Positions 34,691-47,773 of a DNA stretch of 64,000 nt are shown here, in pieces. Below the pieces are notes generated by a model. That model ran no database searches. It saw only the letters and a list, made by a program, of their open reading frames with translations, and was not told the origin of the DNA. Numbering within the stretch: position 1 is the stretch's first letter; each line of letters begins with the position of its first letter. Origin of the DNA: Fusarium oxysporum f. sp. lycopersici 4287 (Eukaryota > Ascomycota > Sordariomycetes > Hypocreales > Nectriaceae); contig NC_030989.1 in the NCBI RefSeq assembly GCF_000149955.1, positions 2,179,839-2,243,838 of the forward strand. Direction: 5' to 3'. Both the position numbers and the translations under genes were made by a program.

Positions 34691-34783
34691 ATGCAACCTC
34701 GCGTCTTCGTACGCCCTATCCCGCGGTTCTCGTTTACTCTGTCCTCCCAGGAGGCCGTTGGACAGTCAGCTGTTGGACAATAA
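34691..34783 (+). other. Upstream reading frame in TF2 leader
   Basis: ATG to TAA, 30 codons, ending 109 nt before the TF2 start codon. It would lie in the 5' UTR if transcription starts in the pyrimidine-rich stretch upstream. Only its position suggests a role; the peptide resembles nothing I know. Confidence 0.35.
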
Positions 34784-34892
34784 TCCTCCCCCATCTTCTT
34801 TCCACTTCTGTCAATATCCCCTGCTGGGAATTTCGACATAACGTCGTGATCGGATCGTCGGACTTGGGATTCATCAAGAAACACGGTCAATC

Positions 34893-36968
34893 ATGGTCTA
34901 CTGCGGCAAGCCCTCTAGGGGTTGCCAGATGTGCAGAGCCCGAAGAATCAAGGTGCGTTGCTATTTTACTGCTGCATGACTTTTCTTGAGCAGAGTTTCC
35001 CTGGGGCCCTTTAGACGCATCAGCTCACAGTCATAGTGCGATGAAACGAAGCCAACCTGTAATCAATGCGCCAAATCCAGGCGACAATGTCCTGGCTACA
35101 AAGATGAATTCGATCTTGTCTTCCGCAATGAGACGCAGGCAACTGAACGAAGAGCTCGCAAGGCCAGCAAGAAAGCCACGGCGTTGAAGCAGGGTAAACC
35201 TTCACAGGCTGTAGCTATTCACAAACCAACACCCGATCAGTCTATTATATCGGCTCTCCAACTTCCGGTGGACCAGCAGGCAACATGTCACTTTCTATCG
35301 AACTTCGTTCTGCTACCTTCTCACGATAACACGCGGGGATGGATGGAATTCGTTGTGCCTCTCCTTAAAAGCGAAAAGCAAGCGTCCCATTTCAAGCTAG
35401 CGTTTGATGCATGTGCGATGGCATCTCTGGGGAACCGTGTCGGTTCAGGTTGCAATTTTGAGAACAAAGCTTTAGGATGTTATACGAAAGCACTTTCCGC
35501 CACATTCAGCGCTCTGAAGGATCCCGTTTTATCTAAGGAGGACTCAACTTTGGCAGCTGTGCTGCTTTTGGGACTTTTTGAGAACATCACCGCAAAGCAA
35601 TTGGGAATGCTCGCTTGGGGATCTCATATTGAAGGAGCTATTCAACTAGTTAAGTCGAGAGATAGGAAGCAGATGCGAACGAAAACAGGCCTGGCTCTTT
35701 TTGTAGCCACAAGAACGCAAATGGTACGCCCTTTTTATTCATTCCTCAGCTGACCGCTATCTAACGAGCGACTAGATCATTCACACTTTGACCACAGGCA
35801 CACCCCCGGCTATGGGAGTGGAATGGTGGATTACGGACAGCTACAAGAATCGGTACGGAGCCGAGTGTCAGCGACTTAACATCCGTACAGCAGAGCTCAG
35901 GGCTGAGTCCAATCGCTTGATGGCGTCCCTGGCCCGTAGCCCCGAGAACATTGAGCTGCTTCTGGATATTATTCGTCGATGTCAGACTCTCGATCAGCAA
36001 CATGTGGCCTGGGCGAACCAGTTGCCCGAGTACTTTCATTACAAAGCTGTGGCTTGGGAGGACAATGTTCCCAGTGGAAACTACGGCATGGCTGAGGTTT
36101 TCCCAGGACGAATAGACGCATATCAGGATCTCTGGGTTGTCAGCGTATGGAACTTGATGCGTTGCTCTCGCATCATTCTCGCATCACTGATTGTCCGCTG
36201 TGCTGCATGGGTTTGCGCCCCGGTCGACTACCGAACAACCCCCGAATACGCAACAGCCGCGAGAACGTGTGTTGATACCATCACGGATATCATTTCCTCG
36301 GTACCCTACCAGCTAGGCTGGTTTTCCAGTCGCAGGGAGCTGCTTGAGCGTGCTAACCTGTCCGCGTTTGGCTGTGGAGAGGAAGATGCCCTAAAAGGTC
36401 TGCCAGGATACTTCCTGACTTGGCCCCTGACTTGTGTCCAGGGTCAGGATTATACAACTGATGCACAGAGAGCATGGGTCAAAGGTCGACTTGAGTTTAT
36501 TGGCAATCATCTTGGTGTTAGGTACGCCAATGTGCTTAAACAAGTGAGTATCCTCTTGAATCCCTGGAGCTATTTGCCTCCGCTTGGTTTTTCCTTTCTT
36601 TCTCTCCTTTGTTCGTTTTCCTTTCCTTTTTCAGCATTGATCTATCCCCACATTTGTTGCTTTTTCTGGTATTAACTTCAGGGTCAACTGACACTTCTCC
36701 ACAGCTCAATGTTCGTGTTCCGTCAATGCTCATCCGCAGGGATGGCTTGATGGCTAGCCCGTACCCTGCCTCGTACAACTTTGAAAAGCTCTTATCGTCC
36801 AAGACGGCACCAGCTATGGCAGGATATTCTCTGAACCCAATACAACAGCATGAAGCTATGCAGAAGGAGAGAGCTGAGAAACAGAAAACTGAGCTGCTGA
36901 GTAAAGCCAGGGGGTCCTTACCAAATAACGAGAGGGTGGCCGACGGCCTGTTACAATTTCAGAGTTGA
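34893..36968 (+). CDS. Zn2Cys6 transcription factor 2
   Basis: Four exons: 34893-34952, 35037-35723, 35776-36543 and 36705-36968, giving 592 residues. The cluster is C11-X2-C14-X6-C21-X6-C28-X2-C31-X6-C38 (GCQMCRARRIK, then CDETKPTCNQC), split by intron 1 right before the third Cys, a very common position in this family. A basic stretch follows (ERRARKASKKATALKQ). The remainder matches the fungal-specific DUF3468-type region (WMEFVVPLLKSE, TLAAVLLLGLFENI, WGSHIEGAIQLVKSR), seen in regulators related to S. pombe Moc3. Targets are unknown. Intron 3 is long (161 nt) and T-rich. The gene is convergent with the small membrane protein gene and follows a long leader with an upstream reading frame. 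Confidence 0.9.
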
Positions 36969-37536
36969 TTATGGGATACCGGAGATATAATTCTGAAGGA
37001 TTTTGAAAACGTCTCATCTCCAAATATGCCATATAGACGTTACAAAGGTTCTGGATAACCTATCAAATAGAGGATGGCTGGTCCTGAATAACCGTGGTCG
37101 AGTTTTAGTCTATAAGTTGGCATTGAACATGCCATTATTGGATTGGATACCAGGCGTTCAAAAATTACCATGAATTTGTTTAATCCAAGCTCGATTGTGC
37201 AATTGCAGATCCGATACTCGAAACGAAAGTGTAGGGGTTTGGTCGGTGCTCCTTTGGATACCTTAAGTTAGACGAGTGGATATCCATAGATAGTTTCATG
37301 GGGTGTTATGATTGGGAAGGTTGCGATCACAGAAACGTTTTCAAGTGCAATGTGTTGTATTATAGAGCAATTTTGCAACCGGATATCTGGCGTAATATGA
37401 ATCAAGTTTAAAGAAACTTTCCCAGTGAAAGAAATTCGTTGAATAGTCCTATGGATGTCTGCGTGCGTGCGTGCTACCCATGCCCCTAGCATGTTCGAAT
37501 CAAGATAGAAAATTCGTGACGGAGTGGCGATCGAGT
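36969..37536. other. Convergent 3' region, TF2 / small membrane protein
   Basis: A 568-bp spacer with both 3' UTRs. No gene or repeat recognised. Confidence 0.55.
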
Positions 37537-37947
37537 TTACTTTTGTTTCTTGCTGTAGACATTGTCAGAACCTATTCCCCTTTCACGAGAAAAGATACCA
37601 CGATGTACGCACCTCTGACTAGCATCTGATGTCGTGCCTAGATTCCACGCCTTGACGAACCAGCTCTGCGTCGCATCGACATAGTTCTCGTTCTTGATTT
37701 GTTTGACGCCGACCTTTACACCATCTTTTGTGAAAACAACGTTCTTCTTGCCCATACGCTCGGACGCAGCATCGGACATCTTGGCGACGCTGATGTAGAC
37801 TTGGTAGCCGACCCAACCGCCTACGCTGAGCAGAGCGAAGACGATGATGAGAGGAAGGACCTGGCTGTAAGAGTCAATTAGATACTGTGTTCGAAGTGAA
37901 AGCCTGGTGGTGCAGCTGTACCTGAGAGCTGAAGGTTGTTTGGCCAT
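37537..37947 (-). CDS. Small single-pass membrane protein with C-terminal KKQK
   Basis: Three minus-strand exons of 26, 252 and 16 nt: 37947-37922, 37864-37613 and 37552-37537, giving 97 residues. I do not recognise a named family. Residues 1-10 are short and polar, and about 11-35 form one hydrophobic helix (VLPLIIVFALLSVGGWVGYQVY). The rest is polar: KKNVVFTKDGVKVGVKQI, an NENYVDATQSWFVKAWNL segment, then SQSKKQK. The last four residues, KKQK, fit the KKXX retrieval signal of ER membrane proteins with a cytosolic C-terminus. It depends on correct splicing of the 16-nt last exon; without that splice the protein would end in a different, longer tail. Splice signals are good (GTACAG and GTGCGT donors, TACAG acceptors). 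Confidence 0.75.
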   Translation of the reverse strand: MAKQPSALRYSCTTRLSLRTQYLIDSYSQVLPLIIVFALLSVGGWVGYQVYISVAKMSDAASERMGKKNVVFTKDGVKVGVKQIKNENYVDATQSWFVKAWNLGTTSDASQRCVHRGIFSRERGIGSDNVYSKKQK

Positions 37948-40928
37948 GTTTGATTGCGACACGTGCAATGCGAAAACGGCGATTGGCAATAATGAGGAAA
38001 GATGCGCTGAGCTGGAGAAGAGAAGTGATGAATGCGATCAACGCAGTTGAAGATGCAAAGAAGAATAGAGGATAAAGAGGGAGAGAAGAGATAGAGCGCG
38101 AGAGAGAGAGAGGCAGCCGAAAGGGGGTTGCGCAAAGAATTGAGGGGACCAAGAGCTGAAGGATGGGGGATAGAGTACTACTTTAGGGATGCATGTGAGT
38201 AATGGAAGTAATGGAAAGTCAAGTACCTGGACTAGCTCGCCCTCGAACTAAGGTATTCGCGAAAACCCGTTAATGGAACTTAAGTACGGGGATCGCCAAT
38301 TGGATTGTTCGGCATCGAAAAAAAAGGGTCCAGGTCTTGTCTGAGGGGCTACCCTCCTGTAACTTTGGCTGATGTTAGTGGGAATGCTACTGGAACATGG
38401 AGGGGGACGACGTATCGACACACTTGATGCCTTTGTCGTAACGAGTGACGGTTGGTAGTCTGTGAGACGGAAACAAGTGCTTCTCCATTTCAAGCTGCTT
38501 TGATTTAGTGCAAGATCGTGCTCTTGAACATGTTCCTATACCTGAGAATGCCAAGAAGCTATCCCGGGCCGCTGCCGTCCATGCGATCCATGCAGTGGCA
38601 GTGCAAAGGATGAGATGAAGTGCAAAAATAAACCACATAAAATATGGATTGGGCAATGTCTTGCCCTACAAACACTCACTGATTGCCTAGACTCACCTGT
38701 CATACCTTAATTGTTAACAGCCTGAGGGAGTCAAGCTTTTGTGGCGGCTGACTTATTTCCCCCTGTGGTGAATCGAGAACAGTCTATGTTGGTGTGGTGA
38801 TGCGGGGGTTTGTGATGAGGCTTGAAGAAGCAATCATGATGTTTTTGTTTGACACTCTGAATGACTGCGCATGAGAAGCGTGTGCTATTCTATCTTTATA
38901 GAGAGAGCATATTATCATATGGAATTCAGATGGTGACAAGAGTGGTTGAAAGCCTGTGCGTTAACATACATGCAATCAAGACCCAGATTTTACAGGGTAA
39001 CATCCCAGGTCTATGGAAAGCATGAGGCTTAACACCTTGATCACCAAGCTTCTAACTGATTCAATGCGAAAGAAACATGTAGACTCTTGTTACACTGTAG
39101 GGGTACATTGCCTCATGCTTGACCTAGCCGTTGCTTCCTCTCGCCATCTGGTTACTCGCCATAGTACAAGCACATGAACTTCACTCTGAGTTTCCTTGAT
39201 CTGCCAAACAATTTTGTGATTTGATGATCCCAAGGCATCCCGTAGACAAGGCAAGAGAGATGCTGTCCCAAGAGTAGGTAACAATAAACTGCAACGCTGA
39301 CCATCTGTGCAACATTTTGAAGAGCGATTGTTTTTACGGCTCTGTATGACATACACACACCCGTGCCTAGCTTCTCGATGATAAAGAGAGGAGACGGATA
39401 TTTCAGTAGCTATAGGGCTTGATAGAAGCATATAGATCGGCGACATTCATTGTGCTGTGGCCAACCCTCATCAGTCAGCTGGCTTGGCTAGAGACAGGCA
39501 CGATATGAGGAAGGACTGTCAGCTATTTTCCTACTCACACGGCTTAACATCATGTAAGTAACGTGACTACTGTAGTTTTTCTCTCCTTGTCCTATGCATC
39601 ACTAGTTCTACCTAACTCTTATGATTCTATGCTGCTTCTTTTAGCAAATTTGACCACTTACACCACAGTGAGGTGTTCGAATTTATCAACACATAGTCAA
39701 ATTCACCACATAATAGCATATTGACTAAGACAACTGTATGAAACGCCTTTCGGCTCAGATGTTTTCCTAATCTACTTATAAGATTCTCTTGGTGAATACA
39801 TCTTATCGTTGCCCAGATGTGCATGAATTGTTTCGTGTAGGCCAACACTGGGGTTTCACTTCCAGTGACCTATGATATCATGGAAGTTCTTGGTTAAAAA
39901 GCTCACCAGGGCTCTAGGAGTAATCTTTAGACTGCTCTTTGGACGACGTGCGCTTTTGTGTATTCATTTGGCCTGAGACAGAGTTCCCGGGGTAACAGAT
40001 GTTGGCGATTGAGATATAGATCAAAACCAAGAGTCAACATGACTTTCAAAAAACCAATCAAGGACGAGCTTCATTAAGTTATACAAGCCTAAAGCATATC
40101 GCTCTTAATTCGATACTGGCAACTCAACATCTACCACCATTTGCAAGACTTGCGTACTATAGGGTGACAAGTTGAAGGCTATTATTATCCATATCGAGAA
40201 CAAGACAAATTACTTCATTCAGTACGATAGGAGACACACATCTGGTTAGGCACAGGAATATAAGTTTTAGGAAATACCTATTCTCATGACAGCTACAGTT
40301 CTTGAATTATACTGGTACATGATCTTGTACAATGGATGTGGCTGTGCACTCCCACCAGAGCTTCCAGTGAAGCTTTGACGCCACGGTAGCTCCAAGCTCT
40401 AAGTTTGCTTGTAGTATCGATGAGTATGGACACATTTACAAAATCTAATGGATTGCTCTTCTGAATTGACTCATATCAACACGTGAGGATATCTAGTGAT
40501 ATCGTTGTCCTCTTCTCGCCGTCTCTGGCATCTGATAGCGTGGCTCAGGCAACCATGAGATAGGTAGCCCCTCCTTTGGCACTACAGGATTCTTGGCTTT
40601 GTCGCTGTGGCGGTGACCAATGCGAAGAGGCCAGACATGCAGACAGACACAGGCTACGCTACCTAACAGCTCTGAGCTCATCAACCGCCAAACACCCACC
40701 TCCATTTATCCTCCTCCATCCCAGTCCAACATCCAGATTTCGTCGACTGGGAGCTTCGGATCGGGAGTTGCCTTTTACTCTCCCATTTTCTACTAATTGC
40801 TAAAACGCCTGCTCCTCTGCAGCGCCTTTTGAACTGTTTCTCGACCGATTGACCGACACCGTTTACACATACATATATATACCTTACCTCAACCTCGGGT
40901 GCGACACTGCTCCCTTCACACTTCAACC
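37948..40928. other. 3-kb divergent gene-free interval before SEC24
   Basis: Between the divergent small membrane protein gene and SEC24. A GA repeat lies around 38096-38113. The remainder to about 40.6 kb has only short frames without domain character, and the last 250 bp are C/T-rich (SEC24 leader). No RNA gene recognised. A non-coding transcript or a lost gene could sit here unseen. Confidence 0.5.
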
Positions 40929-43883
40929 ATGTCGATGCCCCCTCCTGGTGATGGCTTCGGCGGCTATCCAGCCCAGCAATACGATCAATATGCTGGCCAA
41001 GAACAGCAACCTCAACAAGCTTACGAGGACCCTGCCGCCGCCCAACAGCAACAGCCCCACGATCAAGGCCACAAGAAGAAGAAGCGAGGATATGCGGCTC
41101 AGGCTTTCGAGGTCGGTACCGGTGCCAACGCCGTCGCCGGTGCTCAGACCGGCGGAGCTCCTCAGCAATTCGGTGCCCCTCCCGCTCAGCCAGGTTATGG
41201 AGGTTATCAGGCCGAACCTCAAGCCGCTGCCCCTCAAGGATACCAATATCCCCAGGGATACGGCGCACAGCAACCCGCTGCTCCCCAGGCTCCTCAATAT
41301 GGCTACCAAGCTCCCGATCAAGGATACCCAGCACCTGGTGCTCAGCAGCCCGCGCCAGGAGTTGGCGGCATTACTCAAGGCGTCGGCAACATGAACATTG
41401 GTGGTCAGGCTCAACAACCCCAGGCCGCTCAGCCTCCTCGCCCTGCTGTTCTGAACCAGCTCTATCCAACTGATCTCCTTAGCCAGCCCTTCAATGTCTC
41501 GGAGCTTGACCTTCCCCCGCCCCCGATTGTTCTTCCTCCCAACGTGAGTTGCTTATTTTCAGGCATGGTAATTTTGTCAATCATTAACTTTCACCTATTA
41601 GACGAGTGTTACTCCATCCCCCGACGCCAACTGCTCCCCGCGATATTTCCGATCAACTCTCAACGCTGTTCCCACCACCCACTCGCTCCTGAAGAAGTCC
41701 AAGCTGCCCCTTGCGCTCGTCATCCAGCCCTACGGTTCTCTCCACGACGATGAGGATCCCGTACCTGTTGTGCAGGATCAGGTCATCTCGCGTTGCCGAC
41801 GTTGTAGAACATACATCAACCCTTATGTTACTTTCCTGGACCAGGGACACCGATGGAGGTGTAATATGTGTAATCTGACCAACGATGTTCCTCAGGCTTT
41901 CGATTGGGATGCCGCTGCCCAGCAGAGTGTCGACCGATGGCAGCGACCCGAGCTGAACCATGCTGTTGTTGAGTTTGTTGCTCCCCAGGAGTACATGGTT
42001 CGCCCACCTCAGCCCCTCATCTACCTGTTCTGTTTCGATGTCAGCTACGCTGCTGTTTCAACCGGACTCGTGGCCACCGCAGCCCGCACCATTCTGGACA
42101 GCCTTGACAGGATACCAAATGCTGATCGCCGCACGCGCCTTTGGTTTCTTGGCCGTGGACTCTAGCCTCCACTACTTCTCGATCCCCAAAGATACTGATG
42201 AGAATGGCGAGACCAATATGCTGGTTGTCAGCGATCTCGATGAACCTTTCCTGCCTATCCCTACCGAGCTCCTGGTCCCTCTTAGCGAGAGCCGACAAAG
42301 CGTTGAGAAGTTCCTGCAGAAGCTTCCCGATATGTTCCAGAACAACCAGAGCAATGGTTCATGCATGGGATCAGCCCTGCGTGCAGCTCACAAGCTTATC
42401 TCCACCCTCGGAGGCAAGATTGTTGTTTTGACTGCTTCCCTGCCTAACCTTGGTGTCGGCAAGCTCGAGATGCGCGAGGATAAGAAGCTTCTTGGCACAT
42501 CAAAGGAGGGAGCTCTGCTTCAAACAGCCAACAGTTTCTACAAGAGCTTTGCCGTCGAATGCTCAAAGAGCCAGGTCTCTATTGATATGTTCCTCTTCTC
42601 ATCACAGTATCAAGATGTGGCTTCGCTTAGCAACCTCCCTCGCTACACCGGCGGTCAGACCTGGTTCTACCCAGGCTGGCATGCCTCGCGACCTGAGGAT
42701 GCCCTCAAGTTTGCTTCCGAGTTCAGCGACTATCTTTCGTCTGAAATTGGTCTGGAAGCTGTTCTCCGAGTCCGAGCCACAAGTGGTCTGAGAATGAACA
42801 CATTCTACGGCAACTTCTTCAACCGAAGCTCTGATCTCTGCGCTTTCCCCGCCTTCCCCCGCGATCAATGTTACGTTGTCGAGGTGGCTATTGATGAGAA
42901 TCTTACCAAGAACGTCATCTGCCTCCAAGCGGCAGTGCTGCACACAACCTGCAATGGTGAGCGTCGCATCCGAGTCATGACTCTGGCCCTTCCTACAACG
43001 ACCAATCTATCCGATATGTACGCCTCAGCGGACCAGTGTGCCATTACCACTTACTTCAGCCACAAGGCCGTGGAGCGGGCCCTTTCAAGCGGCCTCGATG
43101 CGGCCCGCGACGCTCTGCAGAGCAAGGTTACCGAGCTCTTGCAGACATTCAAGAAGGAGCTGGCTGGAGGCAGCATGGGTGGCGGTCTGCAATTCCCCGC
43201 CAACCTTCGCGGTCTTCCCCTCCTGTTCCTGGGGCTGATCAAGAACGTTGGCCTCCGCAAGTCATCTCAAATCCCCTCCGACATCAGATCGGCAGCTCTC
43301 TGCCTCCTGTCAACACTTCCTGTGCCTCTCTTGATGCGCTACATTTACCCACGACTTTACTCGCTACATGATATGCCCGACAACGCGGGAGTTCCCGACC
43401 AGGAGACGGGCCACATTGCGCTCCCTCCTGCGCTCAACCTGTCTTCAGAGAGGCTTGTGCCCTACGGTTTGTACCTCATCGATGATGGACAAACTCAGTT
43501 CTTGTGGGTCGGCCGTGACGCCGTACCGCAATTGGTGCAAGATGTGTTTGGAGTGGAAGACAGAGGCCAGATCCAGGTCGGCAAGGGTCGCGTACCCGAG
43601 CTTGAGGGAGACTTCAACGAACGCGTGCGAGCTATTGTTCAGAAGAGCCGTGACCACAAGTCACTAGGGGTTGGCAGCATTACATTGCCGCACCTGTATA
43701 TCGTGCGAGAAGACGGAGAACCTAGTCTGAAGCTCTGGGCGCAGACGCTACTCGTGGAGGATCGAGCCGACCAGGGTGTAAGCGCAGCTCAATGGCTAGG
43801 CATGTTGAGAGAAAAGGTGAGTTGATCGACGACAACATTGGCTGAGATGACAAACTAACCTTTGTATCAAGGTTGTTCAGTAG
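40929..43883 (+). CDS. SEC24: COPII coat subunit Sec24, with apparent 1-nt frameshift
   Basis: Exons 40929-41543, 41602-43816 (containing the frame break) and 43872-43883. With one base discounted this gives about 946 residues (yeast Sec24 is 926). Residues 1 to about 170 are Gln/Pro/Ala-rich. The zinc finger is C270-X2-C273-X18-C292-X2-C295. Then come the trunk ([19 protein letters not shown]), helical and gelsolin-like domains ([19 protein letters not shown]). Sec24 selects cargo at ER exit sites. At 42140-42142 (CCTTTGG) the frame carrying [15 protein letters not shown] meets a stop at 42163-42165, while the next frame continues with [15 protein letters not shown], the expected next residues. 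The last exon is only four codons (VVQ and stop), chosen for good splice sites (GTGAGT, CTAAC, CAAG). Confidence 0.93.
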
Positions 43884-44596
43884 CGTAGCTCACGAAAAGT
43901 TGAGCGTTTGTAGACGGAGGAGTGGGTCGGATCTGTCCTTGTAATATTGGGATCGGGATGAGGAGGGTTCAATGACTGGAGTCGAGGTCCTGGAGAAGCA
44001 GTCGGCTGTTTTTGGTAACAGGGATGCGAGGACGAACGGTGTCAATTAGAGTGAATGAATTGTTTTGTGAGCAATCGTGAAGATTACCTAACGTGACGGG
44101 GTGAGGTGATGTTGAGACCATTGCCATCATGATCATGATGATGTTCTACAGAGCAGAGGGGCCCATGATGATAGCATTAAACAGCACAACCAGGGTCAAG
44201 ACATGATACAGTCAACCAAGAACCATAGACTGACATGCATAGTAATGCATGATATTTTTAGAAATGCATTCACTCAGAAACCAAACGGAAAGGAGACCCG
44301 ATTCCTTGGATGAATCCATGACCGAGGGGTTGGTCCCCATGAAATCTGATACAGGCACCAGACGCAGCCGCAGACGCGATGTTCCCCTGCAGAGTTGAGT
44401 TGGGTTGGTACATGAGATGCAAGGACCTCGCTATCCAATGATGAAACGCCGCCGAGTCGGTGGGTGTGAAACGCACGCGCCTATCGAGCCAAGTAGCCAA
44501 TGATGGCTAGAATTAGGCGCTGGGTAGTTTATTTTAAGAACACAGAGACACAGTGCTTCTCTTCACATACATTCCTACCTACCTATCCAGGTGAAT

Positions 44597-44619
44597 CAGT
44601 TCAGTTCAGTTCAGTTCAG
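44597..44619. repeat. CAGTT tandem repeat
   Basis: Four full copies of CAGTT plus CAG, in the SEC24-FMK1 interval. Confidence 0.85.
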
Positions 44620-45715
44620 GTCATGCCGTTGAGGAAGAATTAGAGTCGGTAACATGTGAAGCGGCATGGCATTAGGTTGGTGAAACGCATAGAGGAATCT
44701 TTGTCGAACAGGGGTTGATGCGGTCCACTGAAGAAGACGAGAGGGCAGAGTAGCATTCGCCATGTTTTCGGGGCTGTCAGATGCTAAACGCCCAGTATTT
44801 TGAATCGCTAGCGTCATGTCATTGGGAGATTCTGTAACGTTTCGTCTCAGAGGGTGATGCTACAGTGTCTTCGTTTCGTTTAGGTCTGTTACAGACGGAT
44901 ACATTGGACTTCTCTGTTGTTTCTGTGATTATCACGTATCGTCAGGTACCTGACGGGAAGCTGTCCGTCCCGCCCGTTCCATGGTCAAAGTCAATCAGAG
45001 AGCTCGCCTCTCCCCTCCCCCACTTTGTCTTCCTTCAATCGTTATCACCCTTAAGTTAAGCTTGTTAATCCAGGGTCATCCACTATATCCAAGGAGTCTC
45101 GTACTGCAATATCCGAGATGATGGATAGTTGCTCTGTCATCCCGTTATTCTGTGTTTAGTTGTTCCAGGTTCAACTGCTCTATTGTTTATTCAACAGCAT
45201 TTCGGCAATGTTGGCGTTGTTGGTGCCCCTCCTGGCGATCATTGCAGATGTTCTGGACCTGTCCATGAACCATGAACCTTGGTTTATTCTTCAAGGGTTT
45301 CGTTTCGTCTTGCGATCACGCATTCCCATGAAGAGATCTGCCTGCGTAGGTAAACTCAAAGGACACTCTGTCGTATTCTGAGTCCTTTCTTTGCATTGAG
45401 GACAAGTCACTGGATGTCCACTATCAGGCTGAGGTGACACCTCCACCAGCTTGAGCAAGTAGTTGTTGGTTCTTAGCCGCCCAGCTTTGGCTTTATCACA
45501 TCTCAGAGTCATCAGCCCAACGGGACAAAGAATCAGATGACGAAAGAAATGATTGATTGAACTAGTGATATTACTTAATAACTACCCTTCTGTTCCGTCC
45601 GTCTTGTCTTGCCTTGTCTTGACTCATCGTGCTTGTTTCACATCTCAGCCAACCTGTCTTGTTTTAAAAGTTATCCTCCATTCCTTTTGTGTCAGATCCA
45701 GACCCAGCCAGAGGC

Positions 45716-45720
<5 letters not shown>

Positions 45721-45752
<32 letters not shown>
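45721..45752. repeat. (CT)16 microsatellite
   Basis: Sixteen perfect CT units, about 780 bp upstream of the FMK1 start codon. Likely polymorphic between strains; a polypyrimidine/polypurine tract able to affect chromatin or transcription start choice. Confidence 0.9.
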
Positions 45753-45754
<2 letters not shown>

Positions 45755-46529
45755 GTACGGGATACCTTACTCACAGACCAATTCAACTGCTAGATTCGGA
45801 AGACTGTCTCCCCTAAGAAATAGCCCGTGCAGCAATATCCTTACCCTTTCTTACCTATACTCACCGTTGACGACGGCGAACCGAACTGAAACCTGGGCCT
45901 CTGCCACGACGCGCTAGCCTCTGTACGGGTCATTACAGCAGTGCAAGACCCTCTTCTGCCCCGCGCTCTCAACTTGCGAACTGGGCTATTTGAACCAGCA
46001 TCAGCACGGCCCGAGCGGACGTGGAGCTCTTCTGTTCCATCTGTAGCTGCTCAACTACTTTATCGCTACTATAACTCCCCGTCGCTGTCAACCCTTTTTT
46101 TCTACTAAATACCTACCTATTTTACATCGTTACACTTTGGTTCCTTTCTCAGTCGCTATAAATCATCAACTGCATATCTCGCTCGATTCCGTTGAGTCTC
46201 GTCGATAATCAAATCTTGCGATTGTATTGGGTGGAGCTCAATACCTAACCCCTCAAATCATCCTTAATCAGCCAGTCCAGTCCAGTCCTGCCCAGCCAGT
46301 TCAAGCCAGTCCAGCTGGTCCAGGTCCAGATCCCTCCAGTACCAACAAAGGAGCCTTCTTAGTCTTGCTTGGCTGGTCCTTTTCTCTTGACTTGACTTGA
46401 CTCTACCTTATTTCTACAACATCTCGACCGACCGATCGAGCGACTGCGCATTCTTCTCTACACGGCATCAGTCGTAGCTTTTCGGTCGCTCTAATCCTCT
46501 TCAGCTTTCCCCTCCTCTTCACCGCGACC

Positions 46530-47773
<1,244 letters not shown>

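Larger units (their letters stand above)
31369..34892. other. 3.5-kb gene-free interval with CGG-rich HAD promoter and long TF2 leader
   Basis: The first 300 bp contain the HAD promoter (CATCAT repeats, TATA box, CGG block at 31519-31631). 31.7-33.6 kb has no recognisable gene on either strand. From about 33.6 kb the plus strand becomes C/T-rich with GCATT/GCCTT repeats (33922-33952) and a T15 run at 34307-34321, suggesting a long TF2 leader. A 30-codon upstream reading frame lies at 34691-34783. Confidence 0.55.
43884..46529. other. 2.6-kb interval: SEC24 3' side and long FMK1 promoter/leader
   Basis: No coding frame with domain character. It holds a CAGTT repeat (44597-44619), a (CT)16 microsatellite (45721-45752) and CCAGT/CCAG-rich sequence around 46265-46330. 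From about 45.6 kb the plus strand is strongly C/T-rich, suggesting a long leader for the MAP kinase message. Confidence 0.55.

Noticed and set aside
39090..39446. 118-codon minus-strand frame in the interval before SEC24
   Set aside because: No recognisable motif, hydrophobic pattern or flanking exon signal; looks random.
42143..42166. A GT...AG intron explaining the SEC24 frame change
   Set aside because: Only 24 nt long, below any known intron in this window, and it would remove conserved residues.
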